From Muscardinus avellanarius (lineage: Eukaryota; Chordata; Mammalia; Rodentia; Gliridae): a stretch of DNA of 64,000 bases. Within the stretch, counting starts at the first letter, position 1. The number at the start of each line of letters is the position of its first letter. The notes beneath the pieces are model-generated. The model had not been told where the DNA came from, made no database searches, and saw only the letters and a list, made by a program, of their open reading frames with translations. Location of the stretch: positions 26,294,792 through 26,358,791 of the forward strand of contig OY726572.1 of the NCBI GenBank assembly GCA_963383645.1, in the 5' to 3' direction. This document shows, in pieces, positions 11,256-51,759 of the stretch. Both the position numbers and the translations under genes were made by a program.

Positions 11256-12892
11256 CAAAGTCTTCTTTCTTACTTTGTGTCAAAGTAAACACAAATGCTC
11301 CCCTATTCCATATTCCATGTTCTACTAAAGATCAATTTAATTCAGAGAAAACTGATGGAAACCCCCCTTAAACATTTCCCTGCAGGCAAATCCAGCCAGC
11401 CATGCAAAAACCCCACTTTGCTCAGCCAGACAAATTGCTCAGAGCCCCCCAGACCCCAGCCTTCAGTGAAGGGAATCCCAGACTTGAACATGTGGCTTTC
11501 AAATCCAATCCCCCTCCCGGCGGTACCTGCTCAGCCATCCAGTTGCCCTCCTCTTGATGGACCAAAAGGGATTTGAAATCAAGTTTCTCTTTATCTGCTC
11601 TCTATATCTCACAGCAAGCTCTGGTATTCCAGGAAGTCAGAGGCTGCCCTGTCGTGTGAAAGGGGAGTGGACAAGGAGCGGAAGCGCTGTACGGTTCTCT
11701 TTCTCCTTTTTAATTCATAGGAAGAGTGGTTAAGACATAGACACTACCAGTTACTAGAAAGTGTTGAAAGAAGTAGTGGGGAAGAAGAGGGACTTGAGAT
11801 TTAAGATGCAAGGGCTGCAAATCTACTCATTTGTCTTCTGTTTATTCACAAAAAAGTAATCCTATCAATTTACTTATTCTATAGCTTAAAATGAAACAAT
11901 GTATTTTGGAAATTCGATGTGTATTTTTATTCATTTTAGTTTATTATTCGGCACTGGGGAATGAACGCAGAGGCATTCTACCTCTGAGCTTCACCCCCAG
12001 CCCTATTTTATTTTTTATTTGAACAAGGTTTTGGCTAAGTTGCTGAGGCTGGCTTCAAACCTGCGATTCTCCTGTCTCAGCCTCCCAAGTACGGGGATTA
12101 CAGGCGTGCGTCATCATGCCCAATTCAATATGCATTTTTATGATTAACAAAGTGATATAAAAAGGGAGAGAAAGGGGAGGGAGAAATGAGCTGATTTGGC
12201 TGGTTAAAGAATACTGCCTCTAGTGCAGGTCGTGTGTAACACCCTCACACCCTGAATCCCAGAAGACCTCCAGCAAACATGCACCTTCAGTCACCAGGGT
12301 CCTCAGCAAGGTTAGCACAGGCAGGTGCATCACTTTAATAGCCCACTGATGGTGCTAGGGACACTCCTGAACACAAACAGCCACAGGCTCACACTGGCAC
12401 AGACACAGCCTACGTTTGTGGCCACAGACTCCAGGAAGTGAAATTACACTCAGGCCCAGGAATGGGTCTCTCTCTCCGCCCCTCTCTTGTGAATGACATT
12501 CTTGCGTACTCTGTTCTCTCCTTTGCACAAACTACCAGGGACTGTTTATTCTTTAAGTGTTACATAACTTCTTGTTTAAAAAAAAAAAGCATCCTGACAT
12601 ATAACCTATTAGTTATAGAGAGGGATCTAAATTTCCCCACAACTGAATTTGTCAGTGGGACTGTTGTCAGTGTTTCCCAACTTGTCAGGTGGGCTTCTCA
12701 AAAGCGAAATCAAGAAAAATGAAAACTAAAAAGATAGGTTCCAGAATAGCCCATCTGCCAAGCCAATCAGTACCCCCACTGAACTGCATATTAAGGAACA
12801 TTGACCCCCAGACACTGAAGAAAGATGCCTAGTCTTTTTCTATGCCTCAGTTTGGTAGGATAGATCAAAAGACAGAAAGGATGGTCACTATT
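11256..12892. other. Mostly unique intergenic DNA
   Basis: Apart from a minus-strand SINE at 11945-12125, I recognise nothing in 11256-11944 or 12126-12892. The open frames here are short and have no family likeness. Confidence 0.45.
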
Positions 12893-13440
12893 ATGGTTTA
12901 AATGGTGGTGGGGGGTTCTTTTTCTTATTCAACTAAAGTTTATTGAATAAAAAAATTAAAACTAATAAGCAGCTCAGTACAACTTTATCAAATCTTTGTT
13001 ATAAAATTAGTAAAGAATAGAAAAGAGAAGGAAAAGGCAGCATGCTGGTATGCATGCTGGAGAGCCCCAAAATGGAACTCTGACCCCTTTTTGGGAGCCC
13101 AGCCTTTAAGTAGATTTTGTATTGGTATCTTCTTATCGGTGTTACCAAGGCAATGGGCTAGGAACTTATTCCTTAAGCAGGTAGTGCCTCTATCTCGGGA
13201 CAGTGCATTCACTAAGTGCAGGGGTCAAGAATCTACCTGGCCTTTGCCTCTATTGTATTGGGCAGTATTGTATCAGTTGCTCATCAACTGGGGTGCTTCA
13301 AAGCAACACACGGAGTTTACCTTTCCTATACCCATCCCAGGTCACAGAGGAGAGGAGGTAAACAAAGGCACTGATTGCCTCTATATAGTTTTAGGACTAA
13401 AGATGTGCTTAACTGCCTTTTGAAAAAATTATTATAGCCA
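12893..13440 (-). mobile_element. Solo LTR of an endogenous retrovirus, copy 1
   Basis: Shares extended similarity, in reverse orientation, with 57900-58430. Shared segments include gtcacagaggagaggaggta, the ggtgttaccaaggcaa stretch and the agctcagtacaact/agctgcactgagct region. No internal retroviral genes adjoin either copy, hence solo LTR. The ends are approximate and the family is not named. This copy is AT-rich, more decayed, and its AATAAA is mutated. Open frames inside (for example 13091-13423) are chance. Confidence 0.7.
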
Positions 13441-13479
13441 TTGTAGTGGATGGAAAATGTTCTTATTTTTGTTTTTTGT

Positions 13480-13549
13480 TTTTTTGGTGGTACTAGGGGG
13501 TGGAACCGAGGGGCGTTTTACCTCTGAGCTACATCCCCAGACCTATTTT
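13480..13549 (-). mobile_element. SINE right half interrupted by the L1
   Basis: ID-like right half of a minus-strand dimeric SINE (ttggtggtactagggggtgg ... agctacatccccag). It continues across the L1 at 15078-15228 with the left half. Confidence 0.85.
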
Positions 13550-15077
13550 TTTAAACAATTTTTAATTGAACATAAATGGTATACATTTAAACTATATTTG
13601 GTGCCCTTTCCCTCCCGCCCCCGTTTTCCCTTCCCCCTCCCACCAATGGTTGTCCAGGTTAACCATGTCATATTCATAATTTTACACATATTCAGATGTA
13701 GACCCTCATTAATCAAGATCAGTCTTCCTCCTCTCCTATCTTTCCATTCAAACTTTGCTGATATTTCCCCTCCATTATCTGGAGTCCCACTGGTATCCTC
13801 TGTGTTTCCTAGTTTGGGCATATTATAGGAAACATATGTACCTTCTCCTTCTGTGCTTGGCTGATCTCACTTAACATAAAGTTCTCCAGGGCTTTCCATC
13901 TTCTTGCAAATTATATAATTTTGTTCTTCTTTATGGCTGAATAGAATTCCATTGTGTGTATTTCCCAAAGTTTTGCTATCCATTCATCTGTTGATGGAGA
14001 TCTGGTTGGTTCCATATTTTGGCTATTACGAATTGTGCTGCTATGAACATAGGTATGCATATGTTGCTGTATTTCTCTGAATTCAGCCCCTTTGGAAAGA
14101 TACCCAGGAGTGGTATAGCTGGATCATATGGTGGATCTATTCCCACCTTTCTTAGTAATCTCCACACAGATCTCCATAGTGACTGAACTAGTTTGCATTC
14201 CCACCAACAGTGTAAAAGTGTTCCTCTTTCCCCACATCCTCGCCAACATTTGTTGTTGTTTGATTTCTTTATGCTTGCCACTCTGACTGGGGTTAGATGG
14301 AATCTCAGTGTAGTTTTGATTTGCATCTCCCTGATGGCCAGTGATGTAGAACATCTTTTCATGTATCTATTAGCCCTTTGTATCTCTTCTTTTGTGAAGT
14401 GTCTATTTAGTTCATTTGCCCATTTCTTGATTGGGTTTTTTGTTTTGCTAGTGTAGAGTCTTTTGAGCTCTTTGTATATTCTGGATATTAGCCCCCTGTC
14501 AGAATGGTGGCTGGTAAAGATCTTTTCCCATTCTGTAGGCTTCCTCTTTAGGTTGTAGATAGTTTCCTTTAATGAGAAGAAACTTTTTAGTTTGATGCTA
14601 TCCCACTTGTTTATTCTTGATTTAATTTCCTGAGCTTTGGAGGTTTTGTTGAGGAAGTTACTGCCTGTGCCAATATATTGTAGTGTTGAACCTATGCTCT
14701 CCTCTACTAACTTCACAATCTCAGGTCTAATTTCTAAGTCTTTGATCCATCTTGAGTTGATTCCTGTGTTAGGTGAGATATAGGGGTTTAGATTCATCGT
14801 TTTACAAATGGTTAGCCAGTTCTCCCAGCACCACTTGTTGAAAAGGCTGTCTTTTCTCCAGTGTATGAGTTTGGCCCCTTTGTCAAAGATTAATTGACTA
14901 AAGATGTGTGGATTTGTTTCTGTATCTTCTATTCTAATCCACTGGTCAGTATATCTATTATTGTGCCAGTACCATGCTGTTTTTACTACTATTACTCTAT
15001 AGTATAGTTTGAAGTCTGGGATTGTAATGCCTCCTGCATGTTTCTTATTGCTGAGAATTGCTTTGGCCATTCCATAA
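13550..15077 (-). mobile_element. LINE-1 fragment, 5'-truncated (ORF2 C-terminal part and 3' end)
   Basis: An open frame on the minus strand (15070-13976, 364 codons) is the C-terminal third of L1 ORF2: recognisable [48 protein letters not shown] and the Cys/His motif region [16 protein letters not shown]. Near 13990-14010 the frame shifts, and the last part (13560-13975) is broken with stops. The element is flanked by ccagacctatttt at 13537-13549 and 15078-15090, a target-site duplication, and sits inside a minus-strand SINE. The poly(A) side (poly-T here) is at 13544-13552. It is dead on arrival, with no 5' UTR or ORF1. Confidence 0.93.
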
Positions 15078-15228
15078 CCAGACCTATTTTATATTTTATT
15101 TGGTAACAGGGTCTCACGAAGTTGTTGAGAGCCTTACTAAGCTGCTGAGTCTGGCTTTGAACTTGTGGTCCTCCTGTCTCAGCCTCCCAAGTACTGGGAT
15201 TACAGGTGTGCACCACCACATCCAGCTT
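15078..15228 (-). mobile_element. SINE left half, continuation of 13480-13549
   Basis: 7SL-like left half (gggtctcacgaagttg ... ctgggattacaggtgtgcacc). It begins with the second copy of ccagacctatttt, the L1 target-site duplication. Confidence 0.85.
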
Positions 15229-15300
15229 GGAAAGTAGTATTTTGCTATGGTTTTGCAATAATTTATCCTTGCATTTATTCACTCCTTTAAAAAATAAGAA

Positions 15301-15490
15301 GATGCTGGGCGTGGTGCACACGCTTGTAATCCCCACGCTTGGGAGGCGGAGACAGGAGGATCGCGCAGGTTTGAAGCCAGCAGCGCTGGCTTAAAAGACC
15401 CTGTTTCCAAATTTAAAAAAGTATAAAAATAGGTCTGGGAGTGTAGCCCGGAGGTAGAAGGGTTTCCAGGAACCCCAGAACCACCAAAAA
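15301..15490 (+). mobile_element. SINE, young deleted subfamily
   Basis: gctgggcgtggtgcacac ... cgcttgggaggcggagac ... ggtctgggagtgtagcccgg ... accaccaaaa. Lacks the central tagtgaggctctcagcaac block typical of older copies. Confidence 0.85.
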
Positions 15491-15903
15491 AAAAAAAAAA
15501 GAAAGAAAAAGAAAAAAAAGTAGGTGACCAAGAGAATAGCATGACATATGTGTGATATTTGGAAACAATAAGGTTATAATCACAGAGACTAATACAGTAG
15601 TTAAGCAATCTAGAAAGGTGACATTTAAACTGAAGCCTCGAGGATGGACAAAACCAGGACTGCATGTGCCAGGGAAGAACTTTCTGGTCAGAGAAAGGCA
15701 AACACAGGGGCCTTGGTGTGAGAAAGAACTTGGCAAATTCTAAAAACTGCAAAAGGTCAGGGTAATTGATTTTAAGGGGAAGACTGGTGTGAGATAAGGC
15801 TGGGAAGCTTGGCAGACAATGGTAAGGAGCGTTTCCTTTTTCTTTTCTTAAATACATCAGAAAGTCATTGAAAGGTTCTACAATGTATAACAGTGGTAGC
15901 GAG
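15491..15903. other. Unique intergenic DNA, no feature recognised
   Basis: No repeat landmarks and no convincing frame. Confidence 0.4.
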
Positions 15904-16457
15904 CCAGACATGGTGGCGCAGGTTTGTAATCCCAGCATTCGGGAGGCTGAGACTGGAGGATCGCGGTTTTTGGACAGCCTCAGCTACTTAGGCCCTTTGC
16001 AACTCAGTGCGACCTGGTTTCAAAATAAAGAATACAGATAGGGTTAGGGGTGTAGCTTGGAAGTAGAAGACCCCGGGTTTCATCCCCAGTACCGCAAAAA
16101 TAAATAACAGTGGTAGCAACAAAGATGAAGAGACGTGCTTTCAAGCCCTTTTTGAGAGGATAAGCAAGACTGAATGAGACTTTAGGGTGAGTAAAAGGGA
16201 GAGTCAGAAATAACATTCAAGTTATTCAAGTTATAACATTTCTGGCCTTCATGGCTGGGGTAACAAAGGTGTTATTTACAAAAAAACAAACAACAAGTTA
16301 GGAGAGCCAGTGCAGTGGTCTGCCTGCAATCTCAATTAATTGAGAGCCTGGGGTAGAAGGATCCAAGTCCAGACCCTTTTTTGAAAACAAAAAATTAAAA
16401 GGGGCTGGGAGTGTAGCTTGGAGGTAGAATGCCCTTGGGTTCAATCCACAGTACCCA

Positions 16458-16502
<45 letters not shown>

Positions 16503-16505
16503 ACA
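15904..16505 (+). mobile_element. Plus-strand SINEs and CA microsatellite
   Basis: Copies at 15904-16105 and 16305-16456, then (CA)n 16457-16502. 16106-16304 is unrecognised. Confidence 0.8.
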
Positions 16506-16507
16506 AT

Positions 16508-16605
16508 GGCTGGGGAGGTAACTCAGCAGTAGAATGTGTGCCTAGCATGTCTAAGGCCATGGGTTTTAACTACAGTGCCTCAAAAACAAAAACAAAAAGG
16601 AAAAG
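16508..16605 (+). mobile_element. Free-standing ID SINE
   Basis: gctggggaggtaactcagcag, gcctagcatgtctaagg and an A-rich tail. Diverged B box. Confidence 0.75.
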
Positions 16606-16779
16606 ATAAAAGGAAACATATACTGACATTGGACATGCTACTGTTGTAAAACAATGTGTATGAAAGAATATATTTTATATATAAAATGCTTAGAAAAGTA
16701 TTATAATAATTTTACAAAGAGGTTAACAGTAGATGTCACTATAAGCAATAAAATAGGGTGATTTTTCATTCTTTTTTCC

Positions 16780-17530
16780 TCTCTGGTGGTACTGGTTCCA
16801 CCCAGAGGCTTTCTACCTCTGGGCTATACTCCCAGACCTATTTTATACTTTATTTGGAAACAAGGTCTCACTAAGTTGCTGAGAGCCTCATTAAGTAGCT
16901 GAGGCTGGCTTTGAACCTGTGCGATCCCCCTGTCTTAGCCTCCCAAGCACTGGGATTACAAGCATTGCCACCACACCCAGCCCTACTACTGCTTTTTTAT
17001 CTAATTGGATTTTTATGAAACCAGGGGCATTCTACCTCTGAGCTATACCCCTAGACCTGTGTTTTATTTTGAAACAAGATCTCACTAAGTTGCTGAGGCT
17101 GTCCACAAACCTATGATCTTTGTCTCAGTCTCCCAAGTATTGGGATTACAAGTATGTGCCACTATGATTGGCTCTAATTAGAATTTTGAAAAGAGAGGAG
17201 ACCTAGTACTTGGCAAGCTGAGAAAGGAGGATCACAGGTTCAAGGCTAGTCTCAGAAATTTAGCAAGGACCTCAGCAACTTAGCAAGAGCCTGTTTCAAA
17301 ATGAAATATAAAAAGGGCTTAGGGTTCTAGCGGTGCTAGGGATTGTGGCACACACCTGTAATCCTAGTACTTGGGAGGCTGAGACAGGAGGATCACAGGT
17401 TCCAGGTCAACCTCAGCAACTTAGTGAGACTCTCAGCACCTTAATAAGATCCTGTTTTCAAATAAAATATAAAAAATAAGCCTGGGAGTGTAGCCCAGAG
17501 GTATAAAGCCCCTGGGTTCCATCCCCAATA

Positions 17531-17614
<84 letters not shown>

Positions 17615-17720
17615 GTTGGGTGGTATAACTGGGAGGTAGAAGGCCCCTGGGTTCATTCCTCAATACCAAAAAAGGGAGGTTGGGAGTGTAATTCAGAAGT
17701 AGAATGCCCTTGGGTTCGAT

Positions 17721-17770
<50 letters not shown>
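16780..17770. mobile_element. SINE cluster with CA/TA microsatellites
   Basis: Minus-strand copies at 16785-16983 and 17020-17175; plus-strand copies at 17200-17320 and 17337-17530; (CA)n(TA)n 17533-17610; right halves at 17613-17670 and 17676-17727; (CA)n 17728-17770. Confidence 0.85.
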
Positions 17771-17774
<4 letters not shown>

Positions 17775-18071
17775 TGAAGCTAACTTCTCAACAGCAACAG
17801 GAAAACAAAGACAGTGAAATATCTTCAATGTGCTGAGAAAAAAATTTTGTTGACTCCTAACAGTATGACCAGCACAAATAAAGAAAATACTTAAGTATAT
17901 ACTTTATGTAGAAGAAAGCAGAAGCTTAGAGGTAAAAGAATAAATGAGCAAAGAATGTCTAAAATGTTTTGGATAAACAAGTAACGATTATATTGCATGT
18001 AATACCATTTTGGTAGTGTACAAAACAAGCATGAGCCAGAACTAAAATATCACAACAATAAAAATAATTTA

Positions 18072-18750
18072 AGTCTTGGGAGGCTGAGACAGAGGACCTC
18101 AGGTTCTTGGCCAGCCTCAGCTACTTAGTGAGGCCCTCTGCAACTTAGTGAGACCCTGTTTCAAAATAAAGAACAAAAAATAGGGCCGGGGTTGTAGCTC
18201 AGAGGTAGAATGCCTCTGGGTTCAATCCCCAGCACTGCATAAAACAAAATAAAATCAAGGCAGGTGGGAGAGATGATCTCATTTCTTGACTATCATATTT
18301 AAAATTGCAACTCATTTCCTTTCCTTTCCTGGTGAAACTGGGATGTCTCCTCTTATAGGGGTCAGAGGATTTTGATGAAGTCTAAGGACTAATGAAAGGT
18401 ATGGTGTAGAAACATGAAACATTATTTTAAGGAAAGTTAGAAGATAAAAGCAGTTCCCCGGAAAGAAAGTAACCACTGAAACTGAAAGTAACCACTGAAG
18501 CAGACTTTTAAATCTTAACTGAGGTTCCCCACCTATTTGTTTGTTTTGTGAAACTGGAGCATGAACCCAGGGGCCATTCTACCTCTGAGCTGCACTTCCA
18601 GTCCTATTTTTTATTCTTAATTTTGAAACAGGGTCTCACTAAGTTGCAGAGGTTCTCACTAAGTAGTTGAGGCTGGCTGCGAACCTGCGATCCTCCTGCC
18701 TCAGCATCCTGAGGGCTGGGATGACAAGCATTTGATGCCATGCCTGGCCC
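18072..18750. mobile_element. SINE copies, both strands
   Basis: Plus copy (no start) at 18072-18240 and minus copy at 18545-18750. 17771-18071 and 18241-18544 are unrecognised. Confidence 0.8.
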
Positions 18751-18969
18751 CATCTGCTCGTTTATGATTGGTCAGAAATGGGTTTTGGGAAACCAATGTC
18801 TTTTGCACAGTTTCAATCCTTAATTTGTATTTTCTCGTGGGCTGGTGGGCCCTGATCTCCTAGCATCCAGCAGTCTCTCACCCCCCACCCCACCTCAAGA
18901 AGGTGATGCAGATGGCTTTTCTTAATTCCTTGGGTTCACAGATCCCCTGCCCCACCTCACTGCCAGTCC

Positions 18970-19860
18970 TTCCCCAATTGCCTCTTAAATGCTAGTGTTC
19001 CTGAGAGTTTCCCTGTTGGCACTCTGCTCTCACTCAGCACGTTCTAACTGGGTATTCTCACCCATACTTACTGATGTAATTGCCAACCTTGAACTGTTGC
19101 CTACCAAGCTGTACCTACCCTTCAGAATTCTACCCTGAGCACTGGGTCCTTATACTAGCTAAAGAATAAATAACAAGTCAAACCTACATTTGTTAACTAA
19201 ACTCTCCTCTCTCACCAAACCATTTTCTCTTCTTCCATATCCACACCTGATTTATAACACTTGCCACCCACCTAAAGCAAGAAACATGAATTTATCCTTG
19301 GCTCCTTCCTAATCTTCACTCACATTCTCTTGTAATTGTTAACTATGTCTGTAGTTTTAATCGAATGTCTCTATTTATCGTTTCCTCTTTCCTAGCACAG
19401 AGCTGGAACCCTAGTCCACAAATTACTTATGTATCTGCTAAAGTCTTCAAGCAAATCTCTGCTCTCCAAGTCAAAATACTCATGTGGATACTTTAATAAT
19501 TCTAATAGGGATATCTGATTATGTCACTCTCCTGCTGTAAATACTTTATAGATTGTATAGTTTCCAGGAAAAAACCCAAACTTGATAGAATAGCATACAA
19601 CATTAATGATTTTTTGTGTGGTACTGGGGATTGAACTCAGGGTACATCTCCAGCCTTCCTTCTCTCATTCCTTCCTTTCCTTGAAACTCCTCCTGTTTCA
19701 GCCTCCCAAGTACTGGGATTACAGGGATGCACCCCTGCACTTGGCTTGCGTGATCTTTTTTTTCTTTTTAAACTTACCTGTGCAGTCATGTCTGCAGCCA
19801 TTCTTTCCCATAAAACCTAAACTCCAAGAAAACTGAATGACTTCTAGTTCAATAAATTGT
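18970..19860 (+). mobile_element. Ancient LINE remnant (L2/CR1-clade-like), SINE-split
   Basis: Diverged sequence with landmarks of an old mammalian LINE: aaatgctagtgttcctgagag, ttatccttggctccttccta and gattatgtcactctcctgct, in order. A minus-strand SINE at 19605-19748 interrupts it. The assignment rests on remembered consensus landmarks, so the family is tentative. Confidence 0.5.
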
Positions 19861-20905
19861 CTCTGGATTGTTATGACTCAGGCTGCCAAAAGCTCCTGAC
19901 AATTTTTTTTTTTTTTGGTACTAGAGATGGAACCCAGGGGCATTCTACCTCCAGCACCCCAAGCCAGATATATGTATATATCTATAGCTACATATATAGA
20001 TATATATGTAAATATGTGTGTGTATATATATTGTGTGGTGTGTATATATATATTGTGTGGTACTGGGGATGGAACCCAGGGGCATTCTATCTTCGAGCTA
20101 CACCCTCAGCCCTATTTTTTAGTCTTTATGTTTTTTGAAACAGGGTCTCACTGAATTGCGAAGTGCCTCGCTAAGTAGCTGAGGCTGGCTGTGAATTGCG
20201 ATCCTCCCATATCAGCCTCCCGAATGCTGGGATTACAAGGGTGTGCCACCATGCCAGGTCCCAGCCCTATTTTTTATTCTTTATTTTGAAACAGAGTCTC
20301 ACTAAGTTGCAAAGGGCCTCATTAAGTAGCCGAGGCTGTTGGCTAACCATGATTCTCCTTTCTCAGCCTCCCAAATGCTGGGATTACAAGTGTGCACCAC
20401 CACACCCAGCTCCTGCCAATTTTTTTTTTACTCATTTGTATGATATTGATTGATGATGATGATGAGTCAGACTGGGGACTGAACTCGGGCATTAGATCTC
20501 TGAATTACACTCAGCCCTATTTTATTTATTGAAACAGATTTTTTTTTTTTTTTTTTTTTTTGGTGGTGGTGGTGGTACTGGGGTTCCTGGAAGCCCTTCT
20601 GCCTCCGGGATACACTCCCAGACCTATTTTATACTTTTTATTTGGAAACAGGGTCTCTTAAACTAGCGTGGCTGGCTTCCAACCTGCGCGATCCTCCTGT
20701 CTCCGCCTCCCAAGCATGGGGATTACTAGTGTGCGCCACCATGCCCGCCTACTCAGATTTTTTTTCAAACAGGATCTCACTAAATTGCGGAGGGTCTTGC
20801 TAAGTTGCTGAGGCTGGCTGTGAACCTGCAATACTCCTGGGATTCAGCCTTCCAAATACTGAAATTATAACTGTGTGCCACCACATCCAGTTTATTCATC
20901 CTTCA
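19605..20905 (-). mobile_element. Minus-strand SINE cluster
   Basis: Copies lie at about 19605-19748, 19917-19965 (right half), 20055-20262, 20263-20415, 20465-20545, 20570-20750 (young, nested) and 20760-20895. AT/TG-rich tract at 19970-20053. Confidence 0.85.
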
Positions 20906-20984
20906 AATATTAATTTGATAGTTGGGCGTGGTTATCCAGTTTGGATTTAAATTTGCTTATAGTTATTTGGACATTTTAAGACTT

Positions 20985-21484
20985 TAGTGAGCCAGGCATG
21001 GTGGCGCACGCTTGTAATCCCACCATTGGGGGGGCTGAGACAGGAAGATCTTAGTTCAGGGACAGCCTCAGCTACTTAGTGTGGCCCTCCGGAACTTAGT
21101 GAGACCCTGTTTCATAAATAAAGAATAGCCTGGCATGGTGGAGCATGGTTGTAGGCTGAGACAGGAGGATTGCACAGGTTCGAAGCCAGCCTCAGCTACT
21201 TAGTGAGGCTCTCAGCAACCTTGTGAGACCCTGTTTCCAAATAAAAAAGTATTAAAAAATAGGTCTAGAAGTATAGCCCAGAGGTAGAAAGCCTCTGGGT
21301 TCCACCCCCAGTACCACCAAAAAATAAAAAGAAAATAAAAACTAAAGAAAAATAAATAGGCAGGGGGTGTAGCTCTGAGGTACAATGCCCCTGGGTTCCA
21401 TCCCCAGCCCCCCCCCCCACAAAAAAAATAGGGCTGGGGTGTAGCTCTGAGGTACAATGCCCCATGGGTTCCATCCCCATTACC

Positions 21485-21526
<42 letters not shown>

Positions 21527-21776
21527 GGTGAATTTGTAAATTTGGCAAATTTATCGAGAGACATGTCATGTCCTTCTAAAGAAAAAAGGACTGGAAGCCA
21601 GGCGAGGGGGGCGCACGCTTGTAATCCTCGCGCTTGGGAGGCGGAGACGGGAGGATCATGCAGATTCGAAGCCAGCCGCGCTGGCTTAAGAGACCCTGTT
21701 TCCAAATAAAAGAGTATAAAAATAGTTCTGGGAGCATAGTCCGGAGGTAGAAGGGCTTCCAGGAATCCTAGTACTA

Positions 21777-21810
<34 letters not shown>

Positions 21811-22420
21811 AAAAAAGCACTTGACTAGAAGTCAGGAAGTTTGTCTTAATTTTATTACTCTTACCTTCTCCAGCATCAGTTGCTTCCCTTATAAAGGGCA
21901 ATGGATAGACTACAGCCCTAGTCTAGGTGATTTATGCCACCATTTCCGGCTTCTTATTTGCGTTTACGTTTTTGTTTGGGGCTTTTTGTTTTGGTACTTG
22001 GTTGAACCTAGTGACATTCTACCTCCGAATTACACCCCCATCCTTTTATTTTTTATTTTATTTTTGCGATGCTGGGAATTAAACCAACGGGCCTTTGAGG
22101 TACACCCCGACCCTATTTTTCAGTCTTTATTTTGAAGCAGGGTCTCCCTTAGTTGCTGAGAGCCTCCCTAAGTAGCTGAGGCTGGCTGCAAAAAGCAATC
22201 CTTCTGTCTCACCCTCCCAAATGCTGGGATTACAAGCGTGGGCCGCCACACCAGGCTCCCATTCTTTTTTGTTTGTTTGTTGTTTTGTTTTGTTTTGCAA
22301 CAGGGTCTTGCTGGATTCCTGATAGCCTTAACAAGTTGCTGAGAGTGTCCAGAAACCTATCATCCTCCTGTCTCAGCCTCCCCAAGTTCTGTGCTTACAG
22401 GAGTATACCACCACGCTCTG
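20985..22420. mobile_element. SINE cluster upstream of the YIPF4 promoter
   Basis: Plus copies at 20990-21125, 21126-21320, 21355-21420 and 21430-21488 (right halves), and 21594-21778 (young). Minus copies at 21990-22040, 22060-22258 and 22290-22425. Long A-runs at 21487-21524 and 21778-21808. 22426-22640 is unique. Confidence 0.85.
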
Positions 22421-22624
22421 TTTTATTTGCTTTTTAAGTTTCATCCTCATCTGCTTTTCTCTTCTTACACGTGAGGAAAATTGGGCTCTGAAACGATACT
22501 TAATTTAGTAAAGAGTCAATACAATTAATGACTACGGGCAACTCTGAATCTTGCGATCCAAGAGGACGGGCCGAACTCTCCAGGAACCTACTTAGTTCCA
22601 AAATTCTTGAACCCACCCAGATAA

Positions 22625-50577
<27,953 letters not shown>

Positions 50578-50810
50578 TCCAAGTTGTACATGACTAGAAA
50601 AAGACAATGTTACATTTGTATGTAGGCTGGGAATTTTTGTTGAAGGGGTTGGAGAAAATTGTTGCTGATAAAATTTTACACATTTCAGATACAAAGGCAG
50701 GTTTAAGGTCTTTTTAAAACAATATTTTTTGTATTTAATTAAGTAATTGTCGCTATTTGGGATTTTTTTGGTCACAATTCTAAATTCTGTTGATTCTTCA
50801 TATTCTAGTG

Positions 50811-50816
50811 AATAAA
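50811..50816 (+). promoter_or_regulatory. YIPF4: Proximal poly(A) signal AATAAA of YIPF4
   Basis: Canonical hexamer 234 nt after the stop codon, in ctagtgaataaaatg. The downstream region is only weakly GT-rich, so its use is uncertain. Confidence 0.5.
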
Positions 50817-51447
50817 ATGTAAAAGCATTATGTTTCTAGGATTGTGTCAATATTCACCTAAAAATTTGTGCCAAAAGCACCTGGACCAGTAATTATATTT
50901 CACTTGATGAGTAAATTTGACAATATCCTGATCATCTAAAAGTGCAATGTTTTTTAAAAGAGTTTTCTCCTGCATCACAGATCATGTAAATATATATTTA
51001 TATTTATACATATATATTTATGAAATAATTCTTATTATTCACAAAATGTATTTCTGAATAGCCTAAAATTAAGATATTAAATCTGATGCTTAAACTTTCT
51101 TTAATTTGGCCATTAATCTTTTTATTTGAAAATTTACATTTATTTTTTAAATGTACATAATTTTTAAAATAATTGTTGCTGATGTAGATTTGGTTTGTGT
51201 GGGATGCTTTTAAAAACCATTTCTGAATGTCTAAACATCTGATTTAATCTTTCTATTTATCTTTCTGACCAAAGGAGCAAGAGGTATAATGGATATGGCA
51301 TTCATTAAAATCATTAATATATAGAAAAAGTAATATTTATAGCATCAGTAAATATTTTTAAGTGTACTCCTAAATTAGAAAATATATGGGAAAGAAAGCT
51401 TTTAAAATCTTCTGGTCCTGAGTGATAATACGTGAAGACGTAGAGCA

Positions 51448-51453
51448 AATAAA
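51448..51453 (+). promoter_or_regulatory. YIPF4: Distal poly(A) signal AATAAA of YIPF4
   Basis: Canonical hexamer in gagcaaataaagtgtc, followed within 30 nt by a GT-rich element. This is probably the main 3' end. Confidence 0.55.
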
Positions 51454-51647
51454 GTGTCTCCCAGCTGTGTGCTTTGTTTTCTAACACCTTGTCATGTATT
51501 ACTTGATATTTTAACAAGTACCAAGTATTCTCTAACAAATGTATAATTCTGCTTAGGGAAATATTAAGAAATTTTTATTTTGTTATAAATAATTTATAGT
51601 TCTACATAAACTTTCAACTACGATTTCTTTATAAAGTTGGTGGAATA

Positions 51648-51750
51648 TTTTGGGCTGCGATATAGTTCAATTGGTACTTGCCCAGCATGCACACAAGACC
51701 CTGGGTACAATCCTTAGCACCACACACAAAACAACAGCAACAACAAAAAA
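51648..51750 (+). mobile_element. Free-standing ID SINE just downstream of YIPF4
   Basis: gggctgcgatatagttcaat, gcccagcatgcacacaag and cttagcaccacac, then (caa)n. Confidence 0.75.
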
Positions 51751-51759
51751 ACTTTTTAA

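Larger units (their letters stand above)
50578..51470 (+). other. YIPF4: YIPF4 3' UTR (inferred)
   Basis: About 0.9 kb of AT-rich, SINE-free sequence follows the stop codon. A first AATAAA is at 50811-50816 and a second at 51448-51453, the latter followed by a GT-rich stretch (gtgtgctttgtttt), so the distal site is a good cleavage candidate. Absence of insertions here, in a region otherwise saturated with SINEs, suggests the long form is used and constrained. Confidence 0.65.

Noticed and set aside
11295..11576. 93-codon plus-strand frame in unique DNA
   Set aside because: No family likeness, no promoter or splice context, and Pro/Ser-rich composition typical of chance frames.
13091..13423. 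110-codon open frame
   Set aside because: Lies within the solo LTR with no protein resemblance; chance frame.
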